From assembly GCF_000327385.1 (NCBI RefSeq), contig NW_008709716.1, positions 126,501 through 190,500 on the forward strand: a stretch of 64,000 nucleotides of DNA, written 5' to 3'. How positions within the stretch are numbered: position 1 is the stretch's first letter; each line of letters starts with the position of its first letter. This DNA comes from Lottia gigantea (Eukaryota > Mollusca > Gastropoda > Lottiidae). Below are positions 1 to 12,552 of the stretch, piece after piece. The translations under genes were made by a program, and so were the position numbers. A model generated the notes under the pieces. That model did no database searches. It was not told where the DNA came from and saw only the letters and a program-made list of their open reading frames with translations.

Positions 1-2130
1 TCATGAAGACTTTTAAGATATTTGGCTTCTTGACTTTCTTGCTTTTATTCTCAATAGAGTCGTTATTAAGTTGTCATATTTGATACATCTCGTCAATTAT
101 CCCAATGTACCCCATATACCTTCAATATATTCCAGTGCCAAAAAACTTGTGGAATTTTTATCTTAATCTTGACATGTCTGGTGATATTTGGCATTCTTTA
201 TAACAGTATATAGATATAATTATCTGGTATTGCTCTTTGTTGTATTGATATACTTTACACACTTACATTATATATTAAAACATTTCATACTATTTGTTAT
301 GTCTATTTCAATACTCTTCAACCAAAGTAAGTATAATTAAAGCCACTATATAAATCGTAAATAACTCAGACATGATCTGTGATAATACTGTGACTTATTT
401 TTTGTCGTCTTAATCAATTGCTGGTTTTGTTGCCGTATCGAGATAAGTAGTGGTGTAAATTGCTTGTTTTTTTGTGTGTATAATCTAAAAAGGTAGAAAT
501 GGACTCATAAAAAGTTACCGTTGTTAAAACTGCTTATTAGCAAATGTTATTGTATTCTAACTTTATAGGTAGATAAAATCAAAGTCATAACCAAAACATC
601 CAACTGGTTAATGCTTTACGGCAAAATAGTGGCCTCTAAAATGCATTTACTGCAATACCACAGGGACATTGGCCTATATTTTCATGGAGGTACATTTTTT
701 TCAGTCATGTTATTATTCATGTCATAAAAAGACTCCTACTTCAGAGTGTTTTAATAAGACTACGTTTTATTTTCAGTGTATAATTTAACTAGGTTTATAA
801 TTTGTATATGGATGTACAATACCTTAATTATAAATCTCGTCTGGCCGATAGAATTGTTTCTCAAGCTGTTTTATAACCAGTTAACTATCTGGTGTTTCAT
901 TAAACATGAAATTTGTGTTATCTAATATTTTATTTTATAATAAATGGTGTACTTTAATACTTTAATATCTTATCCAGAACCTTCCAATACAGGTATCCTA
1001 TTCTGCGTAACTGAACGATTCTTCACAATCCTATCTCTTATAATCTATGATGCTTTCAAACTCTATGTAATTGATCATGATCAAAGTTTATTAGTACACT
1101 ACGATTAACTAAATAAGTACACGTATCATGTCTTTTTGTTAATAAATATCACATGCAAAGATATTTCTGCTGGAATAGAATTGTATTGAAATTGCGTTTC
1201 AGGATGTATCGATTATGAAGTTCTGTCACTTATGCCTGAAGTAAAATTTGTACAAAAGCTACTGCAATGATTTTCATCGAAAAGGCATCAATCGCATAAT
1301 CCCTGCAAAAATACATCGAACAATAAATTTCCCTCTCCATTTCAATTTTCACCGTTTTGCTCCTATATAAGCTGAATATTGAACGTCATGCATGCTCTAG
1401 CGGTATCTGTTTTACAATTTTTGCTATATTTATTTTGCACTAAGAATCCTTGCTTCTGAGGCTAAAGTACGATTGATAAGACCAGGACCAAACGGGTGGT
1501 GAACGTGTGGCTTTAAATCAAGTATTTTTATGATTTATGTTATTACTTTTACAGCCGTATTAAATTGCCTGTAATAAAATTTTGTCCACATATTAGACTA
1601 ATTATAAATGAAAATAAGGTCAAACATCTTTATTGTTATATATCATATTAAGTAACACTGGAATACTAACCAGACAGACATAAAATAGATGTTTAAAAAG
1701 TACATTTACTTCGGCTTTTTTTTTTGCCGTTGATTGAATGAAGATCTTAACCTGTTATTGTAATTAAAAGAGATCTTGTTAATCTAACTTCTGTTATTGG
1801 GACCTGGATATTCAATGTTAAAAACAAAGGCGTGGTTTCTCATTTTTAAAACTGAAGTTATCTGCTGGTAAAGGAAACATTATAAGACTATGCCTCTATA
1901 AATCCTTTGCAGGACCTGTTTTCTTATTGGTATGCAGTAAACAAAATGGTTTGGCAAACTCTGACATCTGTATGTACAATAGCCACCTTTCCAAACCAGT
2001 CATCTGTGTTTGATTTTTTACTCATTTTTACAGAAAGTAAACAAACGTTTTTACCATTTCTGTGTCATAGTGTTTATCATTTACACTTCTGTTGATTCTG
2101 TAGTAAAATTGTTATTTAGTTAAACTTGGA

Positions 2131-2138
2131 TGACGTCA
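2131..2138. promoter_or_regulatory. Perfect CRE/ATF octamer TGACGTCA, site 1
   Basis: Palindromic TGACGTCA about 4.1 kb before the bZIP start codon. ATF3/JDP2-type proteins are known to bind this octamer, and ATF3 is known to act on its own promoter. The link to the gene at 6260 is inference, because the transcription start is not visible. Confidence 0.35.
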
Positions 2139-2767
2139 TTTCCGACCTTTGACATATCTCTACTCTTTGAAGTAGGCCATTAAAGTGTAACCATTGAGTT
2201 GTATAATTTCTGAGTGCAACTGGTCACTCCTGCCCTCGATGTGTGAATAGTATCACGCGATAATCAAAAGCTTTTACTCAAGAATGCCCCTAACACCGTT
2301 CTTGATGTTGCACATTCTTACATTGATAATCTGTATCATGGCAAAGACAGAAAGGTCTTTTAACATACTATGCCTTAGATGACGAGGCTTGTTTCTGGGT
2401 AGCTTATTTCTGTTTCACAATCTGTCAGCTAATAATTCCGTCAATTCCGATCAGCTACTTCATCTTTTAGTTTTTTGTCACTTGTACACAGCAAGAGAAA
2501 AAGAAAGGTAGAACCGGATGGCAACGTATTGCACAAGATTTAAAAGGAAAGTTTCAAAACTCTTAGACGGATGATAAAATAGGTTAAAATAGGTCAATGA
2601 TATTATTGTTCTGATTTGAATTTAGATAAAATAAAATTTGGCCGAGTAATTATAATATAAGTGAAATTGTTGACAGGTGATAAGAACAATATGACACTGT
2701 ATATGACTTGATTGTTATATCTAGAAATTAAAATATTGATTTTAAAAAAGATAAATTTATCAATGAT

Positions 2768-2775
2768 TGACGTCA
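2768..2775. promoter_or_regulatory. Perfect CRE/ATF octamer TGACGTCA, site 2
   Basis: Second palindromic octamer, about 640 bp after site 1 and directly before a GC-rich patch (CACACGCTTGGCGCGTGTGG, which contains a CACACGC...GCGTGTG inverted repeat). An octamer plus a GC-rich hairpin in otherwise AT-rich DNA could mark a promoter or enhancer. Functional use is not shown by sequence. Confidence 0.35.
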
Positions 2776-4685
2776 CACGCTTGGCGCGTGTGGGTTTATT
2801 CTCTATCGAAATTGGCGCGATTTCAAATTTTATAAATGATTATCTAATATCAAATAGAACAGATAGAGAATTCAGAACCACATATTCATCACCCTGTCAA
2901 CAAACTTTGTTCAAATCCAGCAATCGATATAGTCTAGACGATAGGCTATGTTTTAAAAAATGCATTCAATTTTATACGAGCTTCATATGTTACATGTTAA
3001 AATGTATTTCATCTCCTCTGTCTAACTAACTGATCGGGTAACCCAAACTTCAGTCTTTATTGTAGTGAAATTTTGATAAAAAGCTACTACTACTTTGTCC
3101 ATTGAGTAATGCGTGACATGCTCCCTTTGGTTTCATCAGATTCATTCTACTTGTGTAGTTCTTCTTCTGTTAAGATTCTTCCTTTCAGTCAAGAGCGACG
3201 TGCTCTTAAAACTCCGCCTGTATCTCCTTCTGTGATTCTTCTTGACGATCCATCGGGGACATCTCCAACGATGACCACATCTAGAAGAGCAGGGCATTCT
3301 TCTGATGATGTGATGATTCCTCATTCACCTATAATAAACTGTCTCACAGATTGTTGACATTCCCTCCTCCGTATGGGACAGAATATTCTTCAGGGTGCTT
3401 AGATATTCTGCCGCGCCAGCTTCACCACAGGGACATTGTTGCGTATCTTTGATTTCTTATCTCACCCACCATTCTCGGACGGTCGACAGAACTTTCTTTT
3501 TGGCGTGATAGGTCCGAGATGATTCTCTAATGCGTTTAATTGTTTTACCAGTATCTTAGGGCTAACTCCTCCCTGTAGATATGTACAAGGACAGGGACCA
3601 ACATCTTCTTAACGGGTATACCATTGGACTATTTACTCTTATTTACAGTAAACCATAGGGCAATTTACGTGTAAACCATTGGGCAATAATTGACCTCTTA
3701 ACGAGTCAACCATGTGCAATACACATGTACTTCTTTACGAGTAAACCAATCACATTCTTGGTGAAACAAAAAATAGCTACCGGTATTTCTAAAAAATAAA
3801 TTTTATATACGCTGTAATGAAATCAGTTTTCTTTGAATGCGATCCAGTGGTATATTATAAATATAATTTTTCTAAGAACTGATTGTCGACATGCTCGTTT
3901 TTAAAGCATTTGATCGTCCTTTTTTAGCTAATTGAAATTCCCGATTTTATAATCAGGTTAAAGTGTATTTAGGCCACAAGATATTATGACAGTTGTATGT
4001 TTAACTAGGAGGGAGCGTCTGTACCACCGTTTGCTGAAAATATTTATATTCATGACGGTGACGTTTATTTGAAAAACCAAATGTTAAGGAATTAAGCAGA
4101 AAATAGAAGGATTCCGACACCCCTTCCGCAATCTATCGAGAAAATATAGCCTAGGGTTATGTGACATGTTAAGAATACAGTTTTTTGTTAAAACAAAATG
4201 AAATGTTTGTTGGCTATACGTAAGCAATATGACGATGAAGAGCTTGTCCATACTAAACCATAGTAGGACATAGTATTATTAAGATAGTAGATCCCTTTAA
4301 ACATGATACATATTTAGTAACATAGGCCTATTATTTAAAATTTTGTTGACTATTTATTTCCGCGTGGAGATAAAAACCAACCGAAACTCAATAACTCAAA
4401 CAATATCTATGTCTATATAATATACATATTGTCATTTAGTGAAATAATTCAGTAGGATATACTAATTCCTAATTATTACTCTTAAGCATATCATGTTTTT
4501 AGGATTATGTGAGTAAGAGACAACTGAATTTGAATTAAATGTAAGTGAAAATGTTTCATAGTTCATCCTGCAGAAGCAAGAACAGTAGTTTTAGTACAGA
4601 CTATGTCTTATAGGAAGGATATGGACGAATTACTGCGGAAGTGTAATTGTTTAAATTTTGAAAAGCTTATGATCTGTTTTTAAAT

Positions 4686-4839
4686 CAGGGGTTTTCAACC
4701 TTTTTCTTTCTATCACTCTTTCCAGGATCGTTGATCGATTGCATCACCCCTTCACCGTATAAATCCTTACTCTTTCATTATTTACTCTAAGATATCAAAA
4801 CTACCTCCATGGGTAATTACCCCAGTTTGAAAACCCCTG
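4686..4839. mobile_element. hAT-type MITE with perfect 8-bp target duplication
   Basis: A 154-bp non-autonomous DNA element. The left end reads CAGGGGTTTTCAACC and the right end, reverse-complemented, reads CAGGGGTTTTCAAACTGGGG, giving 13 identical terminal bases. The flanks are identical 8-mers, TTTTAAAT at 4678-4685 and 4840-4847, which is the hAT target-duplication length. There is no coding capacity, so movement would need a transposase supplied elsewhere. Confidence 0.85.
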
Positions 4840-6259
4840 TTTTAAATAAAAACTGTTTTGATGATGTAAAATAATAATAGAATTAGTTCAGATTTTAAGT
4901 CATTAAAAATAATATTTTTCGGCTCGTGTTTTCGACTTTGCAAGGCCATTAACGTGCATATTTAATAGCTTTATGGCTAAACTCAGGATAGAAGGTATCT
5001 TATGATTTTTACAACCAGGTTTCACCTGTGATGCAGATTATGAACGTTAAAGATCCTAAAATTTTTTCGAAAGGCACTTCATAACTTGTAGCGCTATTCA
5101 TTTACGGTAATAAAGCAGTCAAAAGTAAGACCTACATGCATGATGGAATCATAATAATATTTTGGAAATAACCGAACCACATGAGCCAAAATGTAAACGT
5201 AAAATATTACTGAAGCATGTCGCCTGCCTTTTTTCTTCCCAAATCATGTCTAGACTTGCTCTATACTCAGATAACATCAAATGATGACAAAAGTTACCAA
5301 AAAAGGACTGTATGCATAAGTTACTAAAAATAGAAAGCATCTGATTGGAGTGGTTTATATCCAGGGTCTCCAGTTTTCTTGTTAGTAAACAATGACACGT
5401 GGTTAACAGACGAGAGAAATCACGATACAGTTGACAGTCTTTCAATATATAAATATTTAAGTCTATTCATCTGAAATTACATGTCAATCATTAGAAAAAT
5501 CTCTTAACATGTTCAAAGTCCGGGCTTTTCCGATTGCAGGTACTAGGTTATTTTTAGTTTATTTTAAATCATAACACGCATTAAAATTGTGACAGTTTCG
5601 ACACTTTCGATAACTATGAATTATATACGATCGAGGAAGTATTAATTAGAAGTGTACATGTGTTGAAAAAGGAGAGAGAGGGGGGGGGGGTTATAATGTC
5701 ATAGAATTTTAAGATAATTTTTTTCTAATGGCAGTGTTTAGCCTATGTATTTCTGGAGAGTGGACTTCGTTATTCTTGGAAATCATACCATAAAAAAAAA
5801 TCACCACAAAAACTGGCATTTTGTCAAGACTATTATAGTCAGACTACACTTTTATATACCTGTATTTATTAAGTGTAATAAGTATTCAATTTATTAGTCA
5901 TCATTTTTTTGGAGACTATAGGACTTGTTCGATAAGTCAACTAGAATAACAAGGAATATAATGCTAACCGTCAATAAATCGTAGCAATTTCATTTAAGTA
6001 TCTTCAAGAAGTATTATCGGAAGTAGAATCTTTTGAACTGATGGGATTATTAAGTAATTATTTAGTATCTTGTACAGCCTGTAGAAAGGAATAATTTCCG
6101 TTATGATGGCATCCATTTTATTACCAGAAATTCTGACTTAGAAAGCAGCAGACCCAGATTCCTTCACCGTGTGTTTAAGGCATGTTTCATTATTACAATT
6201 AACTTTAATGTGATTTAACTTTACTTTAGATTCTATTTTCATGATATTTTTCAGTGTTT

Positions 6260-7672
6260 ATGGAGGATCTTGACGTAACCGACTGCTCAGACGACACCTT
6301 CCTACCAGACTTTGGAAAAATGCAAGAAATGTCAACATCCGGAAACAAGCGGAAGTCACCAAACACTGTCTACGATGAGGATGGTTTTAATGATCGTTTA
6401 AAGAGAGCTGCCAGGAAATCTGAATCGGAAGGAAGTTTAACTCCAATGGTCAAAGAAGAGCTGCGTTGTTTTATTGCTGCTAAACGTCATTCCGAGGGAA
6501 AACAAGAAATGAAAGTTGAGTTCAAACAGCCAGAAAAACATCCGGTAGGCCTATGTTTAATTACCATTAACTGTTCATTACATGATTCATTTTGACTTTT
6601 ATTTGAATGAATGTATTCAACATAATATTAACATGTACACTGAACCATAGTCATTAAAACTGTTGATGCTTCGAATGTCCTTTGGACGGCGAGCCTAATG
6701 CAGTTGTAAAACTATGAAAAACCATAACTATCTGATCATTATTTTTTACAGCTGACAGCGGAAGAAATGATGAAAAAAGAAAGGCGGCGAGAACAAAATC
6801 GAAAAGCTGCCACTAAATGTCGTCGTAAAAAGAAGAATGCTAAAATAGAAAAGGAAAGCGTAAGTAGGCTATGATTTACTTTATGTTATGTAATATATTC
6901 GTCATAATTGTCATTTACAACTGCACCATCACTGCAATCCCTGCAATTTTTATCAGATTTGAATGCAGTATATTGTTTTTTATGGTTTTTTTAATATTTC
7001 AAAAATTGTCTTGGAAGAATACTTAGACGCTCTATAGCATTTACGCATTTTGAATTCAGCCTCGTCAGTTGCACCCCCCATCCCCTTAAGTCAGTCTGCC
7101 TCCTATTTGTTCCCCTATTCTTGTGAAGCTGTCGCCACCACAAATGTCACAGTTAACGGATTGATTATAATTCATTACCCTATTTCTTATTTTAGGAAAT
7201 GAAAACTTTAAAGAATGAGAATGAAAAATTGTCCGAAATGGTGCGTGAGCTACAGGGTCAAGTGAAACAATACGCAGCCATTTTAAGACATCATGAACAA
7301 TCTGGTCAGTGTGCCTTGCAACCCAAAGAGCCAGTTTCTTTAATTCACAATATACCTTCGCATCTGTTTGAAGATGATGGTAGTCCTGAAATTGATTCGC
7401 CGCAAAGTCCACGTTCGTTTTTCAGTTCATCAGCTGAAATCAGACTGAATTCAGGAGAGGCATCTTGTCCAGGGTATGTTAGTACTCATTATGCAAACCA
7501 AGAAATGACCAGGGTTATCGGCGAGTGTTTCGGTTTTGGCAATATACAGTTAAATAGCATGAGGGATTTTACTCCTCCCGTTTCACCACATCTTACAGAG
7601 TTCTCAGAAAACTCATTAGGTGACCCTCAGCTATCTGATCTGTTACGTGATCTGGGCTCATCTGACATGTAA
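6260..7672 (+). CDS. ATF3/JDP2-like bZIP transcription factor (3 coding exons)
   Basis: CDS join(6260..6544, 6752..6859, 7196..7672), 289 aa, all junctions phase 0 with GT-AG borders. The start is the ATG in MEDLDVTD, just after an acceptor at 6253. Before the basic region lies LTPMVKEELR, close to the LTPFVKEELR block of ATF3/JDP2. Exon 2 carries the basic region: N111-R-K-A-A-T-K-C-R has the N..AA..CR signature that contacts DNA. Exon 3 opens the zipper, with leucines seven residues apart (TL, KL, EL) in register with ATF3. The first heptad position is Lys rather than Leu. The C-terminal part is long (about 125 aa after the zipper) and rich in Ser-Pro and Pro (for example TPPVSPH), unlike the 181-aa vertebrate ATF3, so a Fos- or ATF4-like affinity cannot be excluded. 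Expected to act in the nucleus as a homo- or heterodimer on AP-1/CRE sites. Confidence 0.85.
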
Positions 7673-8870
7673 ATTGTTAAAATCTAGAAATAATTACAGC
7701 TAAAATTGACAATGAACTGTGTAACCACTATCAAACAAACTCGTTTCAAACATAACCAACTAAGTAAAACACAAAGACTTACTTGATGAAGGCATCATTT
7801 TTGTACATATCACAAACAGTACTGGGAGCAGGAATGAAATCCCCAGGTCTACCTCTGTATCAATACGAAGTAAATAATTTGTAAAAATATAATTAACTAA
7901 TTGCGACTTTTGGATATGATGATATGAAATGCTGCCTCATCTTATCATCCAAGCTCATCCACGGCTGTATGATGTTCAGTGCTGGAAGTCCTTGCTGTAG
8001 ACGTTTACTTTAATCACAAGAAAAACAAACTTCCTGGTACTCCCAGAATAATTTCACATCAATTCTTTGTAAGGCCAAGAATTTGTGACATAAGATAGAA
8101 TGTTTCTGAAAATTGTGGTGTTGAGCTTTTTGAAGATATCACTGTTTTCTTACAGAATTTCTTATAGTTATTTTTGTAACTGTGCAATTATTTATGTTCA
8201 ATCGTGTGTGTATATATATAACACATTTTGTCTTTAGTACTTGTAATTCTAATGATCAGTTTCTTTACTAAAGTGTACTGTGATATATAAACTACAATTT
8301 TCATGAACTTCGAGGCTATGATAAACACCACACATATTTATATGATGAATTTGTTTTAAACTTAAAATTATATTTTTGTTTGTGTTTTATATTTTGCTAT
8401 AAAGATTCTCTTTAATTACGTATTTCAATAAAAACAATTCTCGAAAATTATTCAATGATTGTAAGCCTTTTTGATCTCATTTAAGAGAATCATCTTATAC
8501 ATAAAATTATTAAATGCTTCTATTTAAGAGATGCAGTTTAATTATATTGATTTTGATTGTGATCTGATCATTTGTAAATAGTTTGCTCTTTATTTTCTAT
8601 TTACGCTGTATTCTAAAAGTGCTATTATAATATTATTTGTAAATACCCATTTGTAAATATTCATAATTTCTATCAGTTTTCATAATGATCTCAATTGGCA
8701 ATATTTTCTCTCATTTATTTCAGTATTTCGTATTATTCATTACAAATACATCGAATGGGCGTAATAAATCAGCCAAAAAAATTGTGAAATTTAAAAGTAA
8801 AATGTGGAAATCACCGTCATATCTTATAATCATTATTGTTAATATGATGTCTATTTTCTTTCAATAAATT
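7673..8870 (+). other. Probable 3' UTR of the bZIP gene, two candidate poly(A) signals
   Basis: AT-rich sequence without a supported gene. AATAAA occurs at 8427-8432 and again at 8863-8868, the second followed closely by an A run. Several ATTTA pentamers are present (for example in TTATTTATGTT near 8190 and ATATTTATAT near 8340). ATTTA elements are typical of short-lived mRNAs of immediate-early bZIP genes, so rapid turnover is plausible but inferred. Confidence 0.5.
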
Positions 8871-9127
8871 TCTAAAAAAAAACTGTTGAATGGTTTGTTT
8901 ACAGAATAATATTGCTGTAGCCTATACCTGTACTCACTTTATATAAAGTAAGCAAATTGCATTTTTTGTGGATATTGAATGAGTGTGAAAAGAAAACAGT
9001 CCTTGAATCAAGGCATTGGCATTGTATGAATTTCTAACCAGCAATCTGTCGAGGCTTCCTCTGTCGAATACCGAATAACAAAACAAAGAGCTATCTTTGT
9101 ATGGCATTTTTATCTATAAATTCTACT

Positions 9128-9289
9128 CACTGGTGGCAGACGGGGTAGTTAACTACCCCCAGTCCCCCGCCCTACGCAGCCCCGAAAGCAAGTTTTTCGG
9201 GCAAAAATCTCATAACTCGGTTAGAAATTCTGGCATCCCAGATATTTCGCCCCACCCCCCTCTCGGACGTAAACCTGGCTCCGCCACTG
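9128..9289. mobile_element. Short MITE-like element with GTGGCRGA ends
   Basis: A GC-richer 160-bp island in AT-rich DNA. The left end contains GTGGCAGACGGGG and the right end, reverse-complemented, contains GTGGCGGAGCCAGG, a motif often seen at ends of hAT-like MITEs. A local palindrome GGGTAGTTAACTACCC lies near the left end. No clean 8-bp target duplication was found, so family assignment is weak. Confidence 0.4.
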
Positions 9290-11847
9290 CTTGGAATTGG
9301 AGAGCCAAGACTTGAGATGAGATTTATTATGGTGGGTGATATAAGGGAGACAACTTTATATAATTGTACACTATAAGACAACTTCTGGACACCTGTAGGC
9401 CTATGTCACACGAACGACTGACCGATACTTGAGCTTTGACTTTAAAACGTTGAGATGAAGTTGGACTATTTGGTATAAGCCTGTGCCAGTGCCTTCTGTG
9501 GAATAGTAACTTTTCAATCAAATCACCCTAATCTCTTTGCACAGCCTACGCTAAAGTCGTTTTGTCCTGAAAGTATGGTCGACCGGTGCAATTCTGATTT
9601 TTCTGTTGGTTTTTTCTCTCTATTACCGACATGCATGTCTCTTTAGCAACGGTACGATCATAGTACCCTATACTTACACTGATATACATTTATAAGTTAA
9701 CGGTTAAAATCACTCAGCGCCAGAAAACGAGGTAATTCCATCGGCTATACGCATTGAGACGAAGTAACTTGTAAGATAGAACACAGGCCCTTGAAGTTCT
9801 GACAATATTGATAAAATATGGGCAATGTGGAGAAAATAGTGTCAATATATATATAAAAAAAAAGAGAAGGCTTTCCAATGGCTTAAAAGGCACAAATGTA
9901 GACAAAGCTGTTTATTTGTTAGTGAAAGGCTTTTGCTTTAGCCTACTTTTTTTTGTGTCTTTGGTCGAAGGACTGCTTAATTTTGATTCCGGTATAATTT
10001 TATTGGTAATCAATCAGGTAGTACTCGCCAAAGAGTACTTTTCTCTTGTTTTGGAAAATAGTCAACTTCCATGAGCAAAACGCCATTACACTCCATTCCC
10101 GCATAAGTAAGCAGTCTTTCGTCAAAAAACACCAAAAAAGTAAAGCAGAAGTCTTGCACCAACATTTGTGCTTGTTAGACCATTTTCTTTTTTATATACG
10201 TTGATGATACGTTTTCAAAATATACTTATGCGGTTTTACTGCCTCTTTTGTAAGCCTATATACGTCGGATTTTACCATCATCTAATTCAGCTTCATAAAA
10301 GTACAGTTTACTTGGACAGATGTAAGTTTCAATTCAGTTTCAATGACAATTCGACAAGAGAATTTCCATTAGTCGAAAAATAATTGAAATTATTTCAAAT
10401 CAATTCAGATGACAGTGTTTATCAGAAATACTTTTAATACTAAAATTATTATTAATTGACAGGTTGAAACTAAAACACAAATATTAAAATTTTTGGTTTC
10501 AGAATTGCCGCCCATAAAGAAAATGGATTTTATTTAAAAGAATTATCTCCCTTGAACTACACACCTCTTCTGTTCCGACGCGAGGTCAATGAGTTATATA
10601 ACTCATTGCGCGAGACGTTAACGGAGTTTGAAAGTGACTGCAAGGACTGACAACTCTGTATTCGAGTCTAGTGATTCAAGAACGTATTCTACGAGAACAG
10701 AACGTATTCTACGAGAACATGAGGCCAAGATGCATGGTAACTTTTTTGGGCTTGATACTAACAATGTTATGTAGCAATGCATGTAAATTTTTTGTGCGGG
10801 ACATTGAACTGTAATGGCGTTCTGCTCACGAACGTTGACTATGTTCCAAAACAAGACAAAAGTGTTTTTTGTCGAGTTCTAATTGATTTCATAAGTAAGC
10901 AAAAACACAAAAAAATAAAGCAGAAGTCTTTGCAACCAGTATCTTTATTTGCCGGGGAGGAAATTTAATCAGCTATGACAATAACGTGACGTTGTGGAGA
11001 ATTCACAAAGCAACGATTTTGAACGCGTCAAGTATTGATAGTGGATTTGCTCTTATTTCGACAATTTTACTTCAATGGAAATTTGCAAAGGTCGGTGCAA
11101 ATAATTTCTGTAAGTATGTTATATTCTTATCGAAAAAATCTACAACTGAAAAAACCAAAGTGGAAAATCTCTGAACTAGAACTAGGATCTTTTGGCACTA
11201 GCCTAATCTTGTAGCTCTGATAGGTGAAATATTTCAACTGGTACTCCACAAATAAATTCTTCTATGCTCCATCATACTGAACTTGCGGATTGGGCGTTTG
11301 AAATTAATTCGAAGATTCACTGAAATAGAGCATATTCACGTACAAAAATTTCACCAGAAAGTTTTGATATGGTGAGAAAGAAGTTTGAAAGTTCGCTCGG
11401 AAGGCCTACGCAAATTGTGGCCAATACAGCTCAATACACTACCATATTGTCAATGTAAATTGGGTTCATTACATTAAGTAAGTTAATTTTAAAAATATTC
11501 AAGTTTTGAATAAGTATGTCATTTCACATTTGAGTACTGAAAGTCTATAGAAATAGTTGCCAACTATATCATTATGACGTCACAAAACACTAGAACAACT
11601 GAGTTATAATGAAAGAATTTGTGCCATCGGACGTGTTTTTTTTATATACATGTACTTTACTAAATTCTGGTCACATTTGATGGGGCAAGTAAGTAAAGTT
11701 TAGATTATTACCATATATTGTTTGGAACAGGTCCGACCAACGAGCGCAAACAAGAACTATGAAAAACAGAGCGTGAGAACGCAAACAATACAGTAATATT
11801 CGACTTACCATTATATCATAAGTGACTGAATATCGAATCATGTGGTC
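9290..11847. other. Intergenic region with small duplications
   Basis: No gene is supported. Two features are visible. A perfect 20-bp unit is duplicated in tandem at 10681-10720 (unit AACGTATTCTACGAGAACAG, last base differing in copy 2). A segment beginning CATAAGTAAGCA and ending AAAGCAGAAGTCTT occurs twice, at about 10101-10160 and 10891-10940, both with an A-rich middle, and may be an unnamed dispersed repeat. A further perfect TGACGTCA lies at 11575-11582. Confidence 0.5.
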
Positions 11848-12250
11848 TAAAATGGGGGGATTTCTGGCAAGTTGATTTCATTGCTATTAATCTTTCATCA
11901 CTGGCCTACAAATGAAATGAATGGAGTTTTACGTCCTACTCTTCTGCACCTTGTGGGCTAATGAAGACGGGCAACGCCATGCAGGGTGCCAAGAGGGAAA
12001 TTTTGCCAGGACAGTGGTATTAGCCTGCTCTTTTTCGATTTCCAACTGTCGAGGGATCTTTAACATGCACAGCCTGTTGCACACGGGGCCTCAGTTTATT
12101 GTCCCATCCGAACGACTAGAAGCTTTTTCCATGTCAGCCCCTCTTACATGCATCACTGACAGGGGGAAACCGGGTTGAAAAATCCGAAGGTATTATCTCG
12201 ACCTATGCAGGGATTGAACCCTGGCCCTTCAGGTTAGCGAGCAAGCGTCT
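11848..12250. repeat. Direct repeat, left copy (403 bp), next to the LINE 3' end
   Basis: Matches 17744-18109 along its whole length. I count five substitutions and two indels (10 and 27 bp, both missing from the right copy), and 403-366=37 agrees with this. The repeat stops exactly where the LINE begins at 12251. It contains about 50 bp of unique flank plus most of a SINE. The simplest reading is a very long target-site duplication made when the LINE inserted. Confidence 0.85.
11910..12250 (-). mobile_element. tRNA-derived SINE, tail-side part, interrupted by the LINE
   Basis: On the minus strand the element reads from a tRNA-like head to a tail ending CATTCATTTCATTT. The head includes a B-box-like GGGTTCAATCCC. 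The A-box side (GGTGGCTCATTGAGTTAGAC) is present only in the right copy, because the LINE cut the SINE inside the head. The body holds the conserved stretch GGATGGGACAATAAACTGAG, resembling central domains shared by many marine-invertebrate SINEs; I cannot say which named superfamily. CTGGCCTAC just outside the tail (11901-11909) recurs just outside the head at 18136-18144, so these two half-copies were once one SINE with a 9-bp target duplication. Confidence 0.8.
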
Positions 12251-12552
12251 TTTTTTTACATCTTGTAAATATTTATTCATAAGTTATAATATACAATACA
12301 ATATAATACAATGATATCAAAGTTATCATATAATTAAAAGGAAAAATTATAAATCATTATCACAGATGAAGTTTCTTTATTGGAGTAAAAAAAGTAAAAT
12401 ACTTATTTATATGAGACTACATGTGTATAACGCTATAAAAACGTCGTCTGCTAAAACTAGGGTAAATAACTCTTGAATAAAATAAGAAAACATAATTGTA
12501 AGGATTTAAAACTCAGTTTAAATCAATACCAATAGAATTATCCAGTTGTATG

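Larger units (their letters stand above)
1..6253. other. Gene-poor region upstream of the bZIP gene
   Basis: No coding exon could be supported here on either strand. Open frames are short and have no recognisable motifs. The stretch is AT-rich and holds a hAT-type MITE (4686-4839), two perfect CRE octamers (2131, 2768) and an 11-G run at 5680-5690. Between about 3100 and 3600 a more GC-rich patch has short open frames on both strands and may be a transposon remnant, but no family was recognised. The bZIP coding exon begins right after a good acceptor (TTTTTCAG, ending at 6253), so at least one non-coding 5' exon and the promoter of that gene should lie somewhere in this region. Confidence 0.6.

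Noticed and set aside
5149-5445. Minus-strand frame of 98 codons
   Set aside because: No recognisable motif, no splice or promoter context; length is not exceptional for 64 kb.
9097-9381. Overlapping small frames on both strands
   Set aside because: They fall in the GC-rich MITE-like element at 9128-9289 and show no protein similarity I recognise.
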